Source: JADJPO01 sp046330955 (GTDB lineage: Bacteria; Actinomycetota; Actinomycetes; Actinomycetales; Kineosporiaceae). Taken from it: a DNA stretch of 64,000 bases. Of this stretch, positions 40,919 through 50,094 are shown piece after piece. The position numbers and the translations under genes are program-made. The stretch is from assembly GCA_046330955.1 (NCBI GenBank), contig JAXLRT010000013.1, positions 1 to 64,000 of the forward strand, given 5' to 3'. The notes beneath the pieces are model-generated. The model was not told where the DNA came from and did no database searches. It worked only from the letters and a program-made list of their open reading frames with translations. The stretch's first letter is position 1. Each line of letters begins with the position of its first letter.

Positions 40919-42570
40919 GCGAGGGACCCCTGATCGTGCAGAGCGACAAGACGCTGCTGCTCGAGGTCGACCACCCCGACGCCGCGCCCTGCCGTCAGGC
41001 CATCGCGCCGTTCGCCGAACTCGAGCGGGCGCCCGAGCACGTGCACACCTACCGGCTCACCCCGCTCGGACTGTGGAACGCTCGCGCCGCCGGCCACGAC
41101 GCCGAGCAGGTGGTCGACGTCCTGCTGCGCTACTCGCGCTACCCGGTGCCGCACGCGCTGCTGGTCGACGTGGCCGACACCATGTCGCGCTTCGGCCGGC
41201 TGCAGCTGATGGCCCACCCCACCCACGGGCTGGTGCTGCACGCCCTCGACGTCCCGGTGCTCGAGGAGGTGCTGCGCAGCACCAAGGTGACGCCGCTGGT
41301 CGGGCAGCGGATCGACGCCGAGACGGTGCTGGTGCACCCGAGCGAGCGCGGGCACCTCAAGCAGGTGCTGCTCAAGCTGGGCTGGCCGGCCGAGGATTTC
41401 GCCGGCTACGTGGACGGCGAGGCGCACCCGATCGCGCTCGCCGAGAACGGCTGGTCGTTGCGGCCCTATCAGCAGCAAGCGGCCGACGGTTTCTGGCACG
41501 GTGGCTCGGGGGTCGTCGTCCTGCCCTGTGGCGCCGGCAAGACCATCGTCGGTGCCGCCGCGATGGCCCGCGCGAGTGCCACCACGCTGATCCTGGTGAC
41601 CAACACCGTGGCCGCGCGGCAATGGCGCGACGAGCTGTTGCGCCGCACCTCGTTGACCGAGAGCGAGATCGGTGAGTACTCGGGCGCCCGCAAGGAGATC
41701 CGCCCGGTCACCATCGCCACCTACCAGGTGGTCACCACCCGGCGTAAGGGCATCTACCCCCACCTGGAACTGTTCGACGCCCGCGACTGGGGACTGATCG
41801 TCTACGACGAGGTGCACCTGCTGCCGGCGCCGATCTTCCGGATGACCGCCGACCTGCAGGCGCGCCGGCGCCTCGGATTGACCGCCACGCTGGTGCGCGA
41901 GGACGGCCGTGAGGGGGACGTGTTCTCACTCATCGGCCCCAAGCGGTACGACGCACCGTGGAAGGACATCGAGACCCAGGGCTACATCGCGCCCGCCGAC
42001 TGCGTCGAGGTGCGGGTCACCCTGCCCGAGCGCGACCGGCTGGTGTACGCCACCGCCGAACCCGAGGACCGTTACCGGCTGTGCGCCAGCGCCCCCGAGA
42101 AGGGCCGCGTCGTCGAGGCCCTGGTGGCCGCCCACCGCCGCGATCAGGTGCTGATCATCGGGCAGTACCTCGACCAGCTCGACGAGCTCGCGGCCCGGCT
42201 CGACGCGCCGCTGATCACCGGCGCGACCACCGTCAAGGAGCGGCAGCGGCTGTTCGCGGCCTTCCGCGACGGCCAGATGCAGACCCTGGTGGTGAGCAAG
42301 GTGGCGAACTTCTCCGTCGACCTGCCCGAGGCCAGCGTCGCGATCCAGGTCTCCGGCGCGTTCGGTTCGCGGCAGGAGGAGGCGCAGCGGCTCGGGCGGA
42401 TCCTTCGACCCAAGGCCGACGGGCGCACCGCCCGGTTCTACGCCCTGGTGGCCCGCGACACCCTCGACCAGGAGTACGCCGCCCACCGGCAGCGGTTCCT
42501 GGCCGAACAGGGCTACGCCTACCGCATCGTGGACGCCGACGAGGTGCTGAACGGCTCGTCGTCCGCCTGA
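40915..42570 (+). CDS. XPB-type DNA repair helicase
   Basis: A 551-residue superfamily 2 helicase of the bacterial XPB group. The N-terminal 170 residues form the helicase-XPB damage-recognition-like region; motif I is PCGAGKT (Lys209), motif II is YDEVH (DEVH box), motif III GLTATLVREDG contains a RED-like element, and motif VI is QRLGRILRPK. Bacterial XPB homologues are 540-570 residues and unwind DNA 3' to 5'. GTG 40915 overlaps the sigma factor stop as GTGA. The helicase-associated/WYL protein at 35669 may be functionally linked. Confidence 0.92.
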   Translation: MSEGPLIVQSDKTLLLEVDHPDAAPCRQAIAPFAELERAPEHVHTYRLTPLGLWNARAAGHDAEQVVDVLLRYSRYPVPHALLVDVADTMSRFGRLQLMAHPTHGLVLHALDVPVLEEVLRSTKVTPLVGQRIDAETVLVHPSERGHLKQVLLKLGWPAEDFAGYVDGEAHPIALAENGWSLRPYQQQAADGFWHGGSGVVVLPCGAGKTIVGAAAMARASATTLILVTNTVAARQWRDELLRRTSLTESEIGEYSGARKEIRPVTIATYQVVTTRRKGIYPHLELFDARDWGLIVYDEVHLLPAPIFRMTADLQARRRLGLTATLVREDGREGDVFSLIGPKRYDAPWKDIETQGYIAPADCVEVRVTLPERDRLVYATAEPEDRYRLCASAPEKGRVVEALVAAHRRDQVLIIGQYLDQLDELAARLDAPLITGATTVKERQRLFAAFRDGQMQTLVVSKVANFSVDLPEASVAIQVSGAFGSRQEEAQRLGRILRPKADGRTARFYALVARDTLDQEYAAHRQRFLAEQGYAYRIVDADEVLNGSSSA

Positions 42571-42773
42571 TCCGGATCCGATCGAACAGGTCCCAGTCAG
42601 GCAAATCGGACGTCGCCTGGCCGTTGACCCGACGTTGACGTTGCGCCGAATCACATCGACGACGCATGGGCTACGTCCAGACTCTTCACAGGAACGTCGC
42701 CGACTGTTGATCAGAGACGTTACCGAGGCGTCGGTCGGCTACCCCGAACCGGACGCCATGCCCGGAGGATGCA

Positions 42774-44213
42774 TTGACCGCGGTACTCGACCCAGACGGC
42801 CTGACCCGACCCGGGGGTTGGGCGTCCCCGCCCTCGCGTCCGCGGCCGTTGCGTCCCCATCGGCTGATCGTCCCCAGCTGGTGGCGGGACGCCGTGGGCT
42901 CACTGACCTGGGCCAGCATGCTCATCGTCGTGGCCCTGTGGGTGAGCAAGGGCGGCGTCCAGGAGCTGGGCACCGTCGGTGAAGGCCTGACCAGCCTGGG
43001 CCGGCTGCTCGGCCTGATCTCGGCCGACCTGCTGCTGATCCAGGTCTTGCTGATGGCCCGGATCCCCGTGGTCGAACGCGCCTACGGCCAGGACGAACTG
43101 GCACTGCGGCACCGCTGGGTCGGGTTCGCCTCGGTCACCACGATGCTGATCCACATCACCCTGCTCGTCCTCGGCTACTCGATCACCGACCACGTCAACC
43201 TCGTGCGCCAGACCTGGCAGTTCGTGGTCGACTACCCCGGCATGTTGCTGGCGACGGCGGCGACGCTGTTGTTGCTGCTGGTCGCCGGGACGTCGATCAA
43301 GCGGGCGCGCGCCAAGCTGCGCTACGAGTCCTGGCACCTGCTGCACCTATACGCCTACCTGGGGGTCGGCCTGTCGATCCCACACGAGTTGTGGACCGGC
43401 GCCGACTTCACCCACTCCACGATCGCCCGCATCTACTGGTGGTCGCTCTACCTCGCCGCCCTGGGCGCGATCCTGATCTGGCGGGTCGGCGTCCCGCTGT
43501 GGCGCACCTACACCCACCGGATGCGCGTCGAGCGCGTCGTCCCCGAGGGTCCCGGGGTGGTGTCGGTCGTGATCCGCGGCCACCGGCTGGACCGGCTCGC
43601 CGGGGCGGGTCAGTTCCTGACCTGGCGGTTCCGCGACCGCGACGGCTGGACCCGCGGCAACCCGTACTCGCTGTCGGCGGTACCCACCCGCGACCGGGCC
43701 CGGATCACGGTCAAGGCGCTCGGCGACAACAGCGCCGCGCTGGCCCGCCTGCGACCGGGCAGCCGGGTGATGGTGGAGGGTCCCTTCGGCCGGCTGCACG
43801 GCGGCGTCCGGACCCAGCGCAAGGTGACCCTGATGGGCTCCGGTATCGGCATCACCCCGTTGCGGGCGCTGCTGGAGGAGTTCGAGCAGCAGCCGGGCGA
43901 GATCACGCTGATCTACCGTGCCTCGTCCGAGGCCGACCTGGTGCTGCGTACCGAACTCGACGCCCTGGCGGCCCACAGCGGTGCCCGGGTGTACTACGTC
44001 GTCGGCCCGCGGATCCGTGGCCGCTCGAGCTGGCTGCCCCAATCCGCTGCCCATCTCGGCGACGCCGAGGCCCTGACCCAGCTGGTGCCGGACATCGCGC
44101 TCCACGACGTGTACCTGTGCGGCGCCCAGGAGTGGATGGACGCCGCCGCCGCGGCCGCCCGCACCTGTGGGGTGCCGGCCGAACGAATCCACAGCGAACG
44201 GTTCTCGTGGTGA
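42774..44213 (+). CDS. Ferric-reductase-like transmembrane flavoprotein
   Basis: A 479-residue membrane oxidoreductase. Residues 40-245 contain six transmembrane helices with paired histidines for b-type haem (ALRHRWVGFASVTTMLIHITLL and SWHLLHLYAYLGVGLSIPHE). Residues 250-479 form a ferredoxin-reductase-like half: FAD motif GNPYSLSA, NAD(P)-binding LMGSGIGITPLRALLEE, and a C-terminal CGVPAERIHSERFSW. The start is a TTG at 42774, preceded by GGAGG (42764-42768) at 5 nt. It probably moves electrons from cytosolic NAD(P)H across the membrane to the FMN-binding protein encoded next. Confidence 0.88.
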   Translation: MTAVLDPDGLTRPGGWASPPSRPRPLRPHRLIVPSWWRDAVGSLTWASMLIVVALWVSKGGVQELGTVGEGLTSLGRLLGLISADLLLIQVLLMARIPVVERAYGQDELALRHRWVGFASVTTMLIHITLLVLGYSITDHVNLVRQTWQFVVDYPGMLLATAATLLLLLVAGTSIKRARAKLRYESWHLLHLYAYLGVGLSIPHELWTGADFTHSTIARIYWWSLYLAALGAILIWRVGVPLWRTYTHRMRVERVVPEGPGVVSVVIRGHRLDRLAGAGQFLTWRFRDRDGWTRGNPYSLSAVPTRDRARITVKALGDNSAALARLRPGSRVMVEGPFGRLHGGVRTQRKVTLMGSGIGITPLRALLEEFEQQPGEITLIYRASSEADLVLRTELDALAAHSGARVYYVVGPRIRGRSSWLPQSAAHLGDAEALTQLVPDIALHDVYLCGAQEWMDAAAAAARTCGVPAERIHSERFSW

Positions 44214-44261
44214 TCCGGTAGCGACGCCACCACGAACCAGCCCTCGGACGATGGGAGAAGC

Positions 44262-44819
44262 ATGCGCCGCATCGCGATAGCGGTGATGAGCACGATCAGT
44301 GGACTGGTGCTGTTGTTCAGCTACCACACCAGTCGCAACGAGAGTTCGACGGCGATCGACCCCTCGGCCGCGGCCTCGCTGGACGGGCTCAACGGGGTCA
44401 ACGGGGCCAACGCCGCCGACGGCGGCTCGACGCCGGATGCTTCACCCACGCCGGACGACGCCCCGGCGGAGCAGCCGTCACCGACCCCGGTCGCGTCGTC
44501 CGAGCCGCCCGCCCCCAGCCCGACACCGAAGGCCAATTCGGCGAGCAAGACCTACCTGGGCGACGCCGTGGACACCGAATACGGCCCGGTCCAGGTGAAG
44601 ATCACCGTCGCCTCCGGAAAGATCACCAAGGTCGCGGTCACCCAGGTGCCGATGAGCAGCGGGCACGACCAGCGGATCAACAGCTACGCCGTGCCGTTGC
44701 TGAACGCCGCTGCGCAGAAATGGCAGACCTCCGACCTGCAGAGCGTGTCCGGCGCCACCATCACCAGTGAGGCGTACAAGCGGTCGCTGCAGTCGGCGAT
44801 CGACAAGGCGCACCTCTGA
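44262..44819 (+). CDS. Membrane-anchored FMN-binding domain protein
   Basis: A 185-residue exported protein. An N-terminal signal anchor (about residues 4-22, IAIAVMSTISGLVLLF) is followed by a Ser/Pro/Ala-rich linker (about 30-95). The FMN_bind domain (about 98-185: TEYGPVQVKITVASGKITKVAV) contains the SGATITS motif, whose threonine is normally flavinylated by ApbE through a phosphoester. It lies between the ferric-reductase-like gene and apbE, with 48 and 5 bp gaps. A one-electron carrier on the outer face of the membrane is the likely role. Confidence 0.88.
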   Translation: MRRIAIAVMSTISGLVLLFSYHTSRNESSTAIDPSAAASLDGLNGVNGANAADGGSTPDASPTPDDAPAEQPSPTPVASSEPPAPSPTPKANSASKTYLGDAVDTEYGPVQVKITVASGKITKVAVTQVPMSSGHDQRINSYAVPLLNAAAQKWQTSDLQSVSGATITSEAYKRSLQSAIDKAHL

Positions 44820-44824
44820 CCGCG

Positions 44825-45652
44825 ATGGGCGAGCCCGCGACGTCCGCCGGCAGCGCGCCGTCCGAGCCACCCGGTGACCGGCGGGCCTGGGTCGAGCAGA
44901 TCATGGGCATGCCGATCAGCATCCATCTGCGGGGCGCCGGTCTGACCGGGAGCCAACGCCCGGACGGCGCGCCGTCCAGCACGATCGAGGGCGCCGTCCA
45001 CGCCGCGTTCGACGCCCTGCGCGAGGTCGATGCCACCTTCAGCACGTACCGGGCCGACAGCGAGATCAGCCGCCTGGCGCGCGGCGAGCTGCGGCTGCGC
45101 GACGCGACGGCGCCGGTGCGCGAGGTGGCTCGGCTGTGCCGGGAGGCCCGCGAGATCACGCAGGGCTGGTTCGATGCCGACCGCCCGGACGGCGCCGGCG
45201 GGCGCACCTTCGACCCCACCGGCCTGGTCAAGGGCTGGGCGGTGCAACGGGCCTGCACCCAGCTGGCCACCGGGCTGCCCGAGCACGACGTCCTGGTGAA
45301 CGCCGGCGGCGACATCGCGGTCTGGTGCGCCCGCGAGGACGGCGAGGCGTGGCGGCTGGGCATCGAGAACCCGCTCGACCGGACGGCGCTGCTCGCCACC
45401 CTCGAGCTGCGCACCGGCGGCCTGGCCACCTCGGGTACCGCCGCCCGGGGCCATCACATCTATTCTCCGGCAACGGGTTCGGCGGCCACCGAGCTGGCGT
45501 CGGTGAGCGTCATCGGCCCGTCGCTGATGTGGGCCGACGTCTACGCCACCGCCGCGTTCGCCCGCGGCACCGGCGCCGTCGACTGGCTGCGCACGCTGAG
45601 CGACCACACCTGGCTCGTCGTCGACTGCCACGGAACCGTCACCACCCCCTGA
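44825..45652 (+). CDS. apbE: FAD:protein FMN transferase (ApbE family)
   Basis: A 275-residue flavin transferase that attaches FMN to threonine in FMN_bind domains. Family motifs are VEQIMGMPISIHL, the FDPTGLVKGWAVQRA segment that binds FAD, VNAGGDIAVW, and TSGTAARGHHIYSPATG. The magnesium-site region MWADVYATAAF is near the C-terminus. There is no signal peptide or lipobox in the N-terminus, which is odd given that its apparent substrate is membrane-anchored. The ATG is 5 bp after the FMN-binding gene's stop, so its obvious substrate is that protein. Confidence 0.9.
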   Translation: MGEPATSAGSAPSEPPGDRRAWVEQIMGMPISIHLRGAGLTGSQRPDGAPSSTIEGAVHAAFDALREVDATFSTYRADSEISRLARGELRLRDATAPVREVARLCREAREITQGWFDADRPDGAGGRTFDPTGLVKGWAVQRACTQLATGLPEHDVLVNAGGDIAVWCAREDGEAWRLGIENPLDRTALLATLELRTGGLATSGTAARGHHIYSPATGSAATELASVSVIGPSLMWADVYATAAFARGTGAVDWLRTLSDHTWLVVDCHGTVTTP

Positions 45653-45789
45653 CGTGCAGCGTGCAGGTGCGCCAACTGCTCGGTGAGCATGAACCCGGGC
45701 ACGCCGTCAGACATCCCAGCGGGGTCGCCCGAAACGGGCACCCGGGTCGGCACCTGAGCCACCTGGCGGCCACTGATGCGGCGGAAAGC

Positions 45790-45821
45790 CACTGTTGCCC
45801 CGATACACCAGGGCAACAGTG
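45790..45821 (+). terminator. Hairpin, terminator of ferric-reductase/ApbE operon
   Basis: Perfect 11-bp stem CACTGTTGCCC / GGGCAACAGTG with a 10-nt loop. It lies 137 bp after the apbE stop. Confidence 0.55.
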
Positions 45822-45896
45822 ACTCCATCCGAGCACAGTGATCATGCCGACCGGACTGTGATCACGTCCGCCCGCCGATCCAGGCCGGGGCGGCGC

Positions 45897-46019
45897 CCAC
45901 CCCCACAAACCTGCTCATGCTCCGCAGGTGACGCCTCGGCGATCGTAATTCGGCCTGAAAACGCTCCCCTGCGGAGCATGAGCAGTCACCTGCGGAGCAT
46001 GAGCGGGTTTTGGGGGTGG
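45897..46019. repeat. Large inverted repeat with internal direct repeat
   Basis: A 20-bp perfect inverted pair (45913-45932 and 45985-46004) is extended outward by a 9-bp pair (45897-45905 and 46011-46019), giving arms of about 36 bp around a 52-nt loop. The 15-bp unit CTGCGGAGCATGAGC occurs a further time in the loop (45969-45983), in direct orientation relative to the right arm, with a 21-bp period. It may be an operator array or a structured RNA upstream of the response regulator. Confidence 0.7.
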
Positions 46020-46112
46020 ACGTGAGGGGGACGGAGTGGACGGGGAGGGGACGGGGAGGGACGCACAGGGGATGTTCAGGTAGTTCCCAGGGTGAGTGGG
46101 CAGACTGGGGGC

Positions 46113-46820
46113 GTGACCACCAGTGCGCCCGAGGCGCGGCTGCTCGTCGTGGACGACGAGCCGAGTATCCGTGAACTGCTCACCGCCAGCCTGCGTTTCG
46201 CCGGCTTCGAGGTGTTCAGCGCGGCCGACGGCGCGCAGGCGCTCGACCTGGCCGACAAGCACCGTCCCGATCTCGTGGTGCTCGACGTGATGCTGCCCGA
46301 CCTCGACGGGTTCGCGGTGACCCGCAAACTGCGCGAGCGGGGGCGCGACATCCCGGTGCTGTTCCTGACCGCACGGGACGAGACGGCCGACAAGGTGCAG
46401 GGCCTGACCGTCGGCGGCGACGACTACGTCACCAAACCGTTCAGCCTCGAGGAGGTCGTGGCCCGCATCCGCGCCGTGCTGCGCCGCACCGGGGCCGGCA
46501 GCGACCCGGACACCGGACGGCTGATCTTCCACGACCTCGAACTCGACGAGGACTCCCACGAGGTGCGGCGCGGTGGTCGCCTGATCGAGTTGTCCCCCAC
46601 CGAGTTCAAGCTGTTGCGCTACCTGATGCTCAACCCCAACCGGGTGCTGTCGAAGGTACAGATCCTCGACCACGTCTGGGCCTACGACTTCAACGGCGAG
46701 GCCGGCATCGTCGAGTCCTACATCTCCTATCTGCGCCGCAAGGTGGACGTCGAGGAGCCGGCGCTGATCCACACCAAGCGGGGTGTCGGCTACGTGCTGC
46801 GGCTGCCGCCGACCGGGTGA
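46113..46820 (+). CDS. OmpR/PhoB-family response regulator
   Basis: A 235-residue two-component regulator. The receiver domain (about 8-120) has the acidic pair in VVDDEPS, phosphoacceptor Asp58 (VVLDVMLPD), conserved Thr in LFLTARD and Lys in DYVTKPF. The winged-helix output domain (about 135-232) ends with YISYLRRKVD and HTKRGVGYVLR. GTG 46113 is chosen because it begins shortly before the conserved domain and has a G-rich stretch or -10-like CAGACT upstream; GTG 46092 would add seven residues. The sensor kinase follows after 4 bp. Confidence 0.93.
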   Translation: MTTSAPEARLLVVDDEPSIRELLTASLRFAGFEVFSAADGAQALDLADKHRPDLVVLDVMLPDLDGFAVTRKLRERGRDIPVLFLTARDETADKVQGLTVGGDDYVTKPFSLEEVVARIRAVLRRTGAGSDPDTGRLIFHDLELDEDSHEVRRGGRLIELSPTEFKLLRYLMLNPNRVLSKVQILDHVWAYDFNGEAGIVESYISYLRRKVDVEEPALIHTKRGVGYVLRLPPTG

Positions 46821-46824
46821 GCCC

Positions 46825-48378
46825 ATGAGTTCCGAGACGACCACCGACCCCGATCGGACGACGCGTGCCCGCCGCTGGCGGGCGGCCGCCGCCGCCCGCT
46901 GGGAAGCCACCTCGCTGCGCGCCCGACTGGTCGGGCTGCTGGTGGTGCTGCTGCTGGGTGCCCTGACCGCGACCGGGTACGGCGTCCAGCGGGTGCTGAG
47001 CGGCTACCTGGTACGCCAGATCGACTCCGACCTGATCTCGACGGCCGACAAGGCCCGGGGGGACGACCGGTTCCTGCGCGGCCTGCTGTCGACCGACGGG
47101 CGACGCTTCCCGTCGGCCTTCGTGGTCCAGCTGAGCATCGACGGCCAACAGCCGCTGCCGCCCGCCTCGGGGTTCGACCAGGGCCCGGGCACCACCCTGC
47201 CCACCTTCCCCGAGATCACCGGTCAACGCGCCGAGCAGTTGGCGGGCACGACGTACACGGTCCGCGCCTCCGACGGGAGTCGTTGGCGCGCAACGACCTT
47301 CCCCGTCACCGTGACCGATCTCGCGGCACCGGGCGCGGTGACCATTCTCGAGAGCCTGCACCCGGTCGACAAGGCGGTCGCCCTGTTGCGCCTGCTCACC
47401 ATCGGAATCGGCGCCGCGGTGCTGTCCGCGTGCGGGCTGATCGGCTGGTTCGCGATCCGCCGAGCGTTCGAGCCGCTGCGCGAGGTCGAGGTGACGGCGG
47501 CCGCCATCGCCGAGGGCGACCTGTCCCGACGGATCCCCGAGCGCCCGGCGACCACGGAGGTCGGCCGGCTCACGTCGTCCCTGAACGGCATGCTCGCCCA
47601 GATCGAGGGTGCCTTCCGTGCCCGCGAGGCCTCCGAGGCCCGCACCCGCCGGTTCGCCGCCGACGCCTCCCACGAGCTGCGCACGCCGCTGGCCTCGGTG
47701 CGGGGCTACGCCGAACTCTTCCGCCAGGGAGCCGTTCCGCCCGACGAGGTGTCTCGCACCATGCGCCGGATCGAGGACGAGGCCACCCGCATGGGCCGCC
47801 TGGTCGAAGACCTGCTGCTGCTGGCCCGCCTCGACGAGCAACGGCCCGGGCGCAGCGCGCCGGTCGACCTCGCCGTCCTGGCCGGGGACGCCGTGCACGA
47901 CGTTCGCGCACTGGACGCCGAGCGCCGGGTCCGCCTGATCGGCCTGGCCGGAACCGGTAGCTCCGGAACCGATGGCGGGCCACAGCCGGCGCCGGTGACC
48001 GGCGACGAGGATCGGCTGCGCCAGGTGGTCGCCAACCTGCTGGCCAACGCGGTGCGGCACACCCCACCCGGCTCACCCATCGAGGTGGCCGTGGGCACGA
48101 TCGGGTCCGACGCCGGCGCCCAGGCGGTGCTCGAGGTGCGCGATCACGGCGCGGGCCTGACACCCGAACAGGCCGAGCGGGTGTTCGAGCGGTTCTACCG
48201 CGCCGATCCCTCCCGCCAACGCTCTGCGGCGGCCGGCGCACCCGGCGGCTCCGGGCTCGGACTGTCGATCGTGGACGCCGTGGTCGGCGCCCACGGCGGG
48301 GCGGTCACCGTCCGGGACACCCCGGGCGGCGGGGCAACCTTCAGCGTCAGCCTGCCGGCCGCGAACCTGCCCGACTGA
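46825..48378 (+). CDS. Two-component sensor histidine kinase
   Basis: A 517-residue membrane kinase. Transmembrane helices near residues 33-53 and 190-215 flank an extracellular sensor domain of about 140 residues. HAMP follows (about 215-268), then HisKA with phosphoacceptor His283 (DASHELRTPLASVRGYAE), and HATPase with N-box NLLANAVRH, G1 VRDHGAGL, F-box VFERFYR and G2 GGSGLGLSIV. ATG 46825 is 4 bp after the response regulator's stop. The signal is unknown. Confidence 0.93.
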   Translation: MSSETTTDPDRTTRARRWRAAAAARWEATSLRARLVGLLVVLLLGALTATGYGVQRVLSGYLVRQIDSDLISTADKARGDDRFLRGLLSTDGRRFPSAFVVQLSIDGQQPLPPASGFDQGPGTTLPTFPEITGQRAEQLAGTTYTVRASDGSRWRATTFPVTVTDLAAPGAVTILESLHPVDKAVALLRLLTIGIGAAVLSACGLIGWFAIRRAFEPLREVEVTAAAIAEGDLSRRIPERPATTEVGRLTSSLNGMLAQIEGAFRAREASEARTRRFAADASHELRTPLASVRGYAELFRQGAVPPDEVSRTMRRIEDEATRMGRLVEDLLLLARLDEQRPGRSAPVDLAVLAGDAVHDVRALDAERRVRLIGLAGTGSSGTDGGPQPAPVTGDEDRLRQVVANLLANAVRHTPPGSPIEVAVGTIGSDAGAQAVLEVRDHGAGLTPEQAERVFERFYRADPSRQRSAAAGAPGGSGLGLSIVDAVVGAHGGAVTVRDTPGGGATFSVSLPAANLPD

Positions 48379-48532
48379 TCGCCCAGCTGCTCCCGACTGA
48401 TCGCGCGTTCACCCATCCGAGTGACCCGCTGCAACGCCGCACCGGGCCACGGCGTCCTGAGGGCAGTGGTGGTGCCGACGAGCATCGGCTCCAACGGCCC
48501 CACCCCACAACGGATCTCGGGGATGGAGCGCA

Positions 48533-49465
48533 GTGGCCATGAGGGCTTGGGGCAGCCGATCACGCAGGATCCAGCGCCGGCCGTCGGCTCGCCTGGCGCT
48601 CACGGTGCTGGCCACGCTCGTCGTGGGGGCACTGGCCGCCGGTACCGTCGGCCAGGCCGGGGCCGCCGCGGAGCCACGGCCGGGCGCTGCCACCCCCGGG
48701 GCAGCGGCGCCGGCCCTCCCCCGGGCCGGAACCGCCCGCCCCGCAACGGCTCCGGTCACCTCGACGGCCACCTCGACCGGCATCTCGACGGCCATCCCGA
48801 CGACCACCCGATGCCCGGCGCCGGCCCGGCGAGCGCTGTCGCAGGCGCCGCGAGCGGCCGGGGCTTCGCGTTCGACGCGCACCGTGGCCCTGACCTTCGA
48901 CGACGGCCCCGGCCCGGTCACCGAGGACGTGCTGGCCATCCTGCGTGCCGAACACGTTCGTGCCACGTTCTTCCTGATCGGCAGCGCCGTGGACGCGCAC
49001 CCGCAGCTGGCCCGCCGGATCGTGGCCGAGGGACACCTGGTGGGCGACCACTCGTACACCCACGCCTCGTTCGCCCGGCTCTCACCCGGCGGGCAACGGG
49101 CCGAGCTGCGGCGCGCCGACCGCGCGATCGCGGCGGCCACCGGGGTGCGGCCGTGCTGGTTCCGCCCGCCCTACGGCGCGCTGGGCGCGAGCACCGTGAC
49201 GCTGGCGCGGGCGCGGGGCGAGAGCACCGTGATCTGGACCGTCGACACCCTCGACTGGACGGCGTCCACCCGGCTGCGGGCCGCCGACCAGCGGGCGATC
49301 GCCGCCCGCGCCCGAGCCGGCACTGCGCTGACCCATCCGGTGGTGCTGATGCACGACGGTGGCCCGGCCCGGCCCAACATGCTGCACGAGCTGCCCGGGA
49401 TCATCGCCTGGTACCGCGCCCACGGCTACACCTTCGTCGGTCTGGACGGGCGCCCCGCGGCCTGA
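48533..49465 (+). CDS. Secreted polysaccharide deacetylase (NodB domain)
   Basis: A 310-residue exported carbohydrate esterase 4 protein. A basic N-terminus and hydrophobic stretch (about 20-45, ALTVLATLVVGALAAG) make a signal peptide, then an Ala/Pro/Thr linker to about 100. The NodB domain (about 115-300) has TFDDGPGP (catalytic base and metal Asp), HSYTHASF (metal histidines), RPPYGALG, and the C-terminal VVLMHDGG. It would deacetylate peptidoglycan or another N-acetylated glycan outside the cell. GTG 48533 follows GGAG at 4 nt; ATG 48539 is nearly equivalent. Confidence 0.9.
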   Translation: MAMRAWGSRSRRIQRRPSARLALTVLATLVVGALAAGTVGQAGAAAEPRPGAATPGAAAPALPRAGTARPATAPVTSTATSTGISTAIPTTTRCPAPARRALSQAPRAAGASRSTRTVALTFDDGPGPVTEDVLAILRAEHVRATFFLIGSAVDAHPQLARRIVAEGHLVGDHSYTHASFARLSPGGQRAELRRADRAIAAATGVRPCWFRPPYGALGASTVTLARARGESTVIWTVDTLDWTASTRLRAADQRAIAARARAGTALTHPVVLMHDGGPARPNMLHELPGIIAWYRAHGYTFVGLDGRPAA

Positions 49466-49626
49466 TCGCCCGGCGGCGCGATCGGTCCCGGACCGAGGCC
49501 CCCGGTGATTTCGATCACGTCGGCACCCGACGGGTCGTCCTCCCGACGACAAGGATGTCATGGGATGACAGGATGGATTCTGTATCCCGGCAACCCCATA
49601 CCTCGGTCCCACCTGGAGCCGTCACC

Positions 49627-49908
49627 ATGCCCGCCCCGGCCTCGCCCCGCATCCGCCACCACGAACAACGCCGGCGGTGGAGCGCCTTCCTCGACAGCCT
49701 GATGCCGCAGTCCGACCCGAATCACCTGGTCGCCGTCGCCGAGGTTCCCGAGGGCGCGGTCGAGACCACGCGCGACTGCCTGCAGGACGCCGACCTGCCG
49801 GCCGCCTTCCGCGAGCTCACCAGCCGCTGGGGTGCCGAACCGCGCTTCCAGGTGCTGGTCCCCGCCGACCGGGCCGCGCGAGCCGCCGCCGTCGTCCACG
49901 GGCGCTGA
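49627..49908 (+). CDS. DUF2007-like small protein
   Basis: A 93-residue protein. Residues 30-90 (LVAVAEVPEGAVETTRDCLQD, then FQVLVPADRAARAAAVV) match the pattern of the DUF2007 putative signal-transducing fold: a beta-strand, a helix carrying ETTRDCL, and a final VLVP strand before DRAARAA. The N-terminal 25 residues are Arg-rich. ATG 49627 has CTGGAG about 8 nt upstream. It stands alone between the deacetylase and CNNM genes. No function is known. Confidence 0.6.
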   Translation: MPAPASPRIRHHEQRRRWSAFLDSLMPQSDPNHLVAVAEVPEGAVETTRDCLQDADLPAAFRELTSRWGAEPRFQVLVPADRAARAAAVVHGR

Positions 49909-50094
49909 GGCTCGACCGCCCCGAGACAGCCGAACCAGCCGAGTCGGTGAGCCGAGGCGCCCGCCTGGCTCACGATGGGCACCGCGCAGGCCGAGAATCT
50001 CCTGGACGCCCGATTCATCGGATTGCCGCTCCATAAACTTGGAGTGACATCGTCCTCGTGACGTCGGGTGACGACGCCTGCCCGGAGGGCCCGC

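Larger units (their letters stand above)
45653..46112. other. 460-bp intergenic region with three inverted-repeat structures
   Basis: No protein-coding gene is apparent. It holds a hairpin terminator (45790-45821), two GTGATCA motifs (about 45839 and 45860), and a large inverted repeat (45897-46019). The promoter of the response-regulator gene must lie near the right end; CAGACT (46101-46106), 6 nt before GTG 46113, is a weak candidate. Confidence 0.5.

Noticed and set aside
49558..49700. Small open frame starting near the DUF2007-like gene in another frame
   Set aside because: It is Pro/Arg-rich with no family match and overlaps the better supported frame 49627-49908.
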